Below, in pieces: positions 6,282 through 9,451 of a stretch of 9,451 nt of DNA (its first letter is position 1; every line of letters begins with the position of its first letter). Below the pieces are notes generated by a model. That model ran no database searches and was not told where the DNA came from. It saw only the letters and a list, made by a program, of their open reading frames with translations. Made by a program: the position numbers and the translations under genes. The DNA is from Clostridiales bacterium (lineage in GTDB: Bacteria > Bacillota > Clostridia > Lachnospirales > Lachnospiraceae): positions 1-9,451 of the forward strand of contig JAHZHG010000055.1 in assembly GCA_019420425.1 (NCBI GenBank), in the 5' to 3' direction.

Positions 6282-8264
6282 ATGCAGAAAATGACCAAAT
6301 GCATATACTGCAACGCAGACATCACCTATTCCGAGGATGCGGAGTATCTGGTCTGCATGTATTGTGGGAGACAGATGGAGGTTCCCGGATATAAAGAAGA
6401 GCAGGAAGTAAAAAATCTGGAGACCCTGCTGGAAAAGGAAGCCGCACGGCAGGCCGAAAAGCAGCGCGAAAAAGTAGTGAAGCTCTACGCCGATGCCGCT
6501 GCGCTCCAGCGAGACGGACGGTTTGAGGAAGCCTCGGCAAGCTATAAGGAGATCCTGGAGCTGGAGCCGGACAGCGCGGAGGCCCACTGGCAGCGCCTGC
6601 TGTGCCGCTACGGAGTCGAGTACGTCCGGGAGCCGGCTACAGGCGCATATTTCCCCACGATTTTCCACCTGATCGAGGACAGTATCCTGGAGGACGCCGA
6701 TTACAAAGAGACGATCCGCTGCGCCCGAAATCCGGCCATGCAGGAATACTACCAGCGGGAAGCCGGCCAGATTGACGGGATCCTGCGGGAATACATCGAA
6801 ATATACAGGGAGCAGGCCAGGTACGACGTATTTATCAGCGTTAAACAGGGGGACGAGCAGGGCAACCCCACAAAGGACAGTCAGATAGCCCTGGATCTCT
6901 ACTATATGCTGACCAACGATTACGGCCTGAAGGTGTTCAATTCCCGCGTGAGCCTGCAGCAGTATGCCGGTTCCAAGTTTGAGCCCCATATCATGGCCGC
7001 CCTGCTGTCCGCCAAAGTGATGCTGGTGGTAGGCACAAAGCCGGAAAACCTGATGTCTCCATGGGTGCGCAACGAGTGGCGCCGCTTCCGGTGGCTTTCA
7101 AAAAACCGCCCGGAAAAGCGGATGCTGCTGCCCTGCGTCAGCGGAATGTCCGTCACTGAGCTGCCCAACGAAATGGGCTATGTACAGGCTCTGGATTTCA
7201 GCGATGTAAACTGGAAGGAAAGCCTGATCCATGCCGTCTGCGGAACAGCTGCGCAGGACGGAACGGAGCCGAAGGAACAGAGCATGGCCGACCTGGCCGC
7301 TCTTGCGGCAGAAAAGCTGAAGGGGAAAGACTGGAAAGGCGCAGACGCCCTTCTGGAAAAGATGCTGGAAAAGGACAGCGAGGAGGCAGGCAAAAGGGGA
7401 GCTTATTTCAGCAAGCTGCTGTGCGAATACCGCTCCTCCAACCTTGCAGAACTGCGGGGCCAGAGCAAGCCCCTGGAAAGCAGCATATTTTATTCCCAGG
7501 CAATCGCCTACGGGGATGAAACGCTGGGGAGAGAGCTAAAGGCGTGTAACCGCGAGATCATCCAGAAGGGAATCGCCGGCGACGTATGGAAAAAAATCCT
7601 GGAGCGTTCAGGCGATTTAAAGCAGACCGGCATGGGCGCGGAGCTGGCTCCTCTGTTCCGCGAGGCATACGAGGAAAACGGAGAAGCGATGGAAGAATAC
7701 AAGGCATCCTTCAACGCCTACATGGAGCAGTGCAGCAGCAAAGAGCTCAGTCCGGTCACGGAGAAGATTACAAAGCTGAGAAGCACCATAGCTGACCTGG
7801 AAAAGAACGTGATGAAAACGAAAAAGCAGCTGGAGTCCAGGACAAAGGAGCTGGAAGGGACAAAGCACAGGATTGAAAAGCCCGGCAGCGCCAAATCCTT
7901 CACCCTGGGTATCTGGAACTTGTTTACCCTGGTCATGTGGCTGTTTATCGGTGTAATGGCTATCTATTCCGTCGTCGAGGAAGAGGCTTACGGCGCGATT
8001 GCCTGCGGATTATTTTTTGCTGTGTGGCTTGTACTGCTTAAGCTGACCGGAAAGGGGCGCAGAGCGGCGAAGGAGCGGGCAAAGGAAAAGCAGCAGTACA
8101 TGCTGAGCGGGAAGAGCGAGCGCGCCAAGGAACTGGAGTACGAAGTGGCAAAGCTGAAAACCAGCATAGAGTCACAGACCAAGAGTATAGAAAACAACCG
8201 GAAAACCAAGGAAAAGCTGGAGGAAGAGGCTGCGCGTATCCGGGAGAAATACCCGCATTTCTGA
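6282..8264 (+). CDS. Zinc-ribbon/TPR/TIR-domain membrane protein
   Basis: A 660-residue protein with an AGGGAGG (6268-6274) 7 bases before its ATG. Order of parts: N-terminal zinc ribbon (Cys 7/10/25/28); TPR-like helices about 65-115 (GRFEEASASYKEILELEP); TIR domain about 181-320; second TPR-like region about 336-384; helical segment; a two-helix membrane hairpin (about 541-561 and 569-587) followed by basic residues (KGRRAAKERAKEK); and a C-terminal coiled coil (about 595-655). In the TIR domain the first strand is YDVFIS, the middle is LKVFNSR...GSKFEPHI, and WVRNE (261-265) places Glu265 where the catalytic Glu of NAD-cleaving TIR proteins such as SARM1 lies. Both termini should face the cytoplasm. 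Zinc-ribbon/TPR/TIR proteins are common in gut Firmicutes, and the CRYGVEYV segment is typical of them. NADase activity and a defence or stress role are inferences. It is very likely co-transcribed with the SPFH gene. Confidence 0.92.
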   Translation: MQKMTKCIYCNADITYSEDAEYLVCMYCGRQMEVPGYKEEQEVKNLETLLEKEAARQAEKQREKVVKLYADAAALQRDGRFEEASASYKEILELEPDSAEAHWQRLLCRYGVEYVREPATGAYFPTIFHLIEDSILEDADYKETIRCARNPAMQEYYQREAGQIDGILREYIEIYREQARYDVFISVKQGDEQGNPTKDSQIALDLYYMLTNDYGLKVFNSRVSLQQYAGSKFEPHIMAALLSAKVMLVVGTKPENLMSPWVRNEWRRFRWLSKNRPEKRMLLPCVSGMSVTELPNEMGYVQALDFSDVNWKESLIHAVCGTAAQDGTEPKEQSMADLAALAAEKLKGKDWKGADALLEKMLEKDSEEAGKRGAYFSKLLCEYRSSNLAELRGQSKPLESSIFYSQAIAYGDETLGRELKACNREIIQKGIAGDVWKKILERSGDLKQTGMGAELAPLFREAYEENGEAMEEYKASFNAYMEQCSSKELSPVTEKITKLRSTIADLEKNVMKTKKQLESRTKELEGTKHRIEKPGSAKSFTLGIWNLFTLVMWLFIGVMAIYSVVEEEAYGAIACGLFFAVWLVLLKLTGKGRRAAKERAKEKQQYMLSGKSERAKELEYEVAKLKTSIESQTKSIENNRKTKEKLEEEAARIREKYPHF

Positions 8265-8284
8265 CAGAAAGCATATTTGCACAG

Positions 8285-8350
8285 CCACATGGGAGGATCG
8301 GGGGAAAGACAGCAGATTTTTTACGTATTAAGGCGGGTTTTCCCATATGG
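8285..8350. repeat. Imperfect inverted repeat in the TIR-efp gap
   Basis: Between the TIR stop and the efp promoter, CCACATGGGA (8285-8294) and TCCCATATGG (8341-8350) can pair with one mismatch over 10 bp across a 46-base loop. No T-tract follows the right arm and no compact GC hairpin is present, so this is not a clear intrinsic terminator for the SPFH/TIR unit. The rest of 8265-8384 holds no recognised coding or RNA gene. It may be chance. Confidence 0.3.
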
Positions 8351-8384
8351 CGTGAGGAAACTGGGAGACCTGCGAAAAAAATAG

Positions 8385-8413
8385 TTGAAAATACAGTCAA
8401 TCTATTATAAAAT
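8385..8413 (+). promoter_or_regulatory. Promoter of efp
   Basis: TTGAAA (8385-8390) and TAAAAT (8408-8413) are separated by 17 bp, each one base off the sigma-A consensus. An overlapping TATAAA at 8406 would give a 15-bp spacer and is the second choice. The leader of about 50 bases is AT-rich, contains a weak GGATA/TATCC pair (8427-8431, 8440-8444), and ends in AAGGAGG at 8458-8464. Confidence 0.72.
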
Positions 8414-8473
8414 GGAATAAATTATGGGATATTGAATATTATCCGTTCGATACAGTTAAGGAGGACTATCAGT

Positions 8474-9031
8474 ATGATTTCAGCAGGCGATTTTAGAAAC
8501 GGCGTTACACTGGAGATGGAGGGAAATATTTACCAGATCATCGAATTTCAGCATGTAAAACCCGGTAAAGGAGCCGCTTTTGTTCGGACAAAGTTAAAAA
8601 ATATTATCAACGGCGGTGTAGTAGAAAAGACCTTCCGCCCCACCGAAAAATTCCCGCAGGCGCGTATTGACCGTGTGGACATGCAGTACCTGTACAGCGA
8701 CGGAGATCTGTTCCATTTCATGAATGTGGAGACCTATGATCAGATTGCACTCAACGCTGACGATGTTGGAGATGCACTGAAATTTGTAAAAGAGAACGAG
8801 ATGGTTAAGGTATGTTCCCACAACGGCAACGTATTTGCGGTTGAGCCGCCTCTGTTCGTAGAGCTGGAGGTTACCGAGACCGAGCCGGGCTTCAAGGGCG
8901 ACACCGCGCAGGGCGCTACCAAGCCGGCAACCGTAGAAACCGGAGCTACCGTTCTGGTTCCGCTGTTCGTAGAGCAGGGTGATGTACTGAAGATCGATAC
9001 CAGAACCGGAGAGTATCTGTCCAGAGTATAA
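8474..9031 (+). CDS. efp: Translation elongation factor P
   Basis: EF-P binds between the ribosomal P and E sites and relieves stalling at consecutive prolines. The 185-residue length is standard. It has the expected three beta-rich domains: a KOW-like N-terminal domain (1 to about 64) with the exposed KPGKG loop carrying Lys32, a middle OB-fold domain opening with VDMQYLYSDGD, and a C-terminal domain ending in DTRTGEYLSRV. Lys32 is the tip residue that carries the 5-aminopentanol modification in B. subtilis; modification here is not shown by sequence. The start is ATG 8474, because AAGGAGG lies 9 bases upstream and family members begin MISAGDF; a TTG at 8432 would add 14 unrelated residues. 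The gene has its own promoter and terminator, so it is probably monocistronic and independent of the TIR gene upstream. Confidence 0.98.
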   Translation: MISAGDFRNGVTLEMEGNIYQIIEFQHVKPGKGAAFVRTKLKNIINGGVVEKTFRPTEKFPQARIDRVDMQYLYSDGDLFHFMNVETYDQIALNADDVGDALKFVKENEMVKVCSHNGNVFAVEPPLFVELEVTETEPGFKGDTAQGATKPATVETGATVLVPLFVEQGDVLKIDTRTGEYLSRV

Positions 9032-9056
9032 GCAAAGCAGATAAAGAGAAAGATCA

Positions 9057-9088
9057 GGCTGTGTGCTGAGTGCGCACAGCCGTTTTTT
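9057..9088 (+). terminator. Intrinsic terminator of efp
   Basis: A 10-bp stem GGCTGTGTGC/GCGCACAGCC (9057-9066 with 9072-9081, containing one G-U pair) with a 5-base loop is followed by G and then six T residues. It begins 25 bases after the efp stop. Confidence 0.93.
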
Positions 9089-9089
9089 A

Positions 9090-9124
9090 TATCATAGGAA
9101 AATGCAGAGCAGTTTCCTATGATA
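9090..9124. repeat. Perfect 12-bp inverted repeat after the efp terminator
   Basis: TATCATAGGAAA (9090-9101) and its exact reverse complement (9113-9124) flank an 11-base centre that can add a 3-bp inner stem (TGC/GCA). Neither side has a T-tract, so it is not a simple terminator on either strand. It could be a dispersed palindromic repeat or a protein-binding site; one copy cannot decide. Confidence 0.75.
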
Positions 9125-9131
9125 CAAAAGC

Positions 9132-9169
9132 CTCCGGCAGGATGCTTATGTCCAAAAGCATAACCGGAG
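9132..9169. repeat. Second stem-loop downstream of efp
   Basis: CTCCGG (9132-9137) pairs with CCGGAG (9164-9169), and inside it ATGCTT (9142-9147) pairs with AAGCAT (9156-9161), giving a two-part stem with a 4/2 internal loop. It lies 7 bases after the preceding inverted repeat, and the two may form one repeat element. The remaining non-coding bases up to 9252 show only a GC-rich patch (near 9229-9243) and nothing else recognised. Confidence 0.5.
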
Positions 9170-9252
9170 ACGCCGGATACCCCTATGTGAAAAGTGACAA
9201 AAACCCGCCGGTTTTGCCCGTTTACTTTGGCAGCCGCCGCGGCAGATTTCCA

Positions 9253-9281
9253 TTGAAAACCACATATCTTTGTGCTAGGAT
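9253..9281 (+). promoter_or_regulatory. Extended -10 promoter for the MATE gene
   Basis: TTGAAA (9253-9258) and TAGGAT (9276-9281) are separated by 17 bp, with TG one base before the -10 (9273-9274). The predicted start near 9288 leaves a leader of about 36 bases before the ATG at 9324. No MarR/TetR-like operator palindrome is obvious over the core promoter. Confidence 0.68.
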
Positions 9282-9323
9282 AGCCCGAGAATAGAAATTC
9301 AGATTTGACTTGAGGTGTATGAG

Positions 9324-9451
9324 ATGAAGGACATGACAAATGGGCGTCCCATGACGCTGATCCTGCGCTTTTTTATTCCGTTGCTTTTCGGCGGGCTGTT
9401 TCAGCAGTTTTACAGCATGGTGGACTCGATGATTGTGGGAAAATTTGTCGG
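9324..9451 (+). CDS. MATE-family efflux transporter (3' truncated by window end)
   Basis: The first 43 codons of a multidrug and toxic-compound extrusion (MATE) protein, a Na+- or H+-driven exporter normally of about 450 residues with 12 membrane helices. The visible part matches the family N-terminus closely: a short polar lead MTNGRPM, then a first helix RFFIPLLFGGLFQQFYSMVDSM and IVGKFVG, corresponding to the common pattern of IP..GNLFQQLYN.VD..IVGRFVG. Start ATG 9324 is preceded by GAGG (9312-9315) 8 bases upstream; the ATG at 9333 would leave its nearest purine-rich site too close. The substrate cannot be inferred. Confidence 0.88.
   Translation, partial: MKDMTNGRPMTLILRFFIPLLFGGLFQQFYSMVDSMIVGKFV

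Noticed and set aside
6114..6989. 291-residue open frame on the minus strand
   Set aside because: It spans the end of the SPFH gene and the start of the TIR gene antisense, across two well-supported plus-strand proteins; its sequence shows no recognisable domain.
8285..8350. Terminator for the SPFH/TIR unit
   Set aside because: The inverted repeat has a long loop, one mismatch and no T-tract. The T-run near 8317 is not preceded by a stable stem, so read-through into efp cannot be excluded.
8432..8473. Upstream TTG start for efp
   Set aside because: It would add 14 residues absent from EF-P proteins; ATG 8474 has a strong ribosome binding site and the canonical MISAGDF start.
9070..9294. 74-residue plus-strand open frame downstream of efp
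   Set aside because: It begins inside the efp terminator, runs through both stem-loops and the MATE promoter, and has no ribosome binding site.

Overview
The window looks like chromosomal DNA from a Gram-positive, low- to mid-GC anaerobe of the Clostridia, most likely a gut Lachnospiraceae-type organism. This is an inference from strong AAGGAGG-type ribosome binding sites, the typical Firmicute zinc-ribbon/TPR/TIR protein, the EF-P sequence and the MATE N-terminus; species cannot be read from the window. Every supported gene is on the plus strand.

Region 1 (1-2997) is the 3' part of an iron-siderophore/cobalamin-type ABC importer operon. It holds a substrate-binding protein (5' end outside the window), a FecCD-family permease, its ATPase and a small cysteine-rich CGGC-family protein. 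The genes are tightly packed: a 5-bp gap, then GTGA and ATGA overlaps. A UUCG-loop intrinsic terminator closes the operon. The substrate cannot be fixed from sequence.

Region 2 (3043-8264) is the most interesting part: a two-gene unit with its own near-consensus promoter. Gene A encodes a 1046-residue protein with three N-terminal zinc ribbons, two SPFH/band-7-like modules in tandem (ungapped alignment at a constant offset of 157 residues over the helical half), about 400 residues of charged coiled coil, an exact 3 x 33-bp Gly/Ser/Pro repeat tail and a C-terminal zinc ribbon. Gene B, 21 bp downstream, encodes a 660-residue protein with an N-terminal zinc ribbon, a TPR-like repeat, a TIR domain with an intact WVxxE glutamate, a second TPR-like repeat and a two-helix membrane hairpin followed by a coiled coil. 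My reading, which is inference, is a membrane-tethered SPFH scaffold paired with a TIR effector, possibly sensing envelope stress or infection. SPFH proteins with zinc ribbons (YdjI/COG4260 type) and TIR proteins are each known families; whether this exact pair has been characterised cannot be judged here.

Region 3 (8265-9451) is housekeeping: the elongation factor P gene with its own promoter and a strong terminator, a short non-coding stretch with two stem-loops, and the promoter and first 43 codons of a MATE-family exporter running off the end. No tRNA, rRNA, CRISPR array, insertion sequence or riboswitch was recognised.
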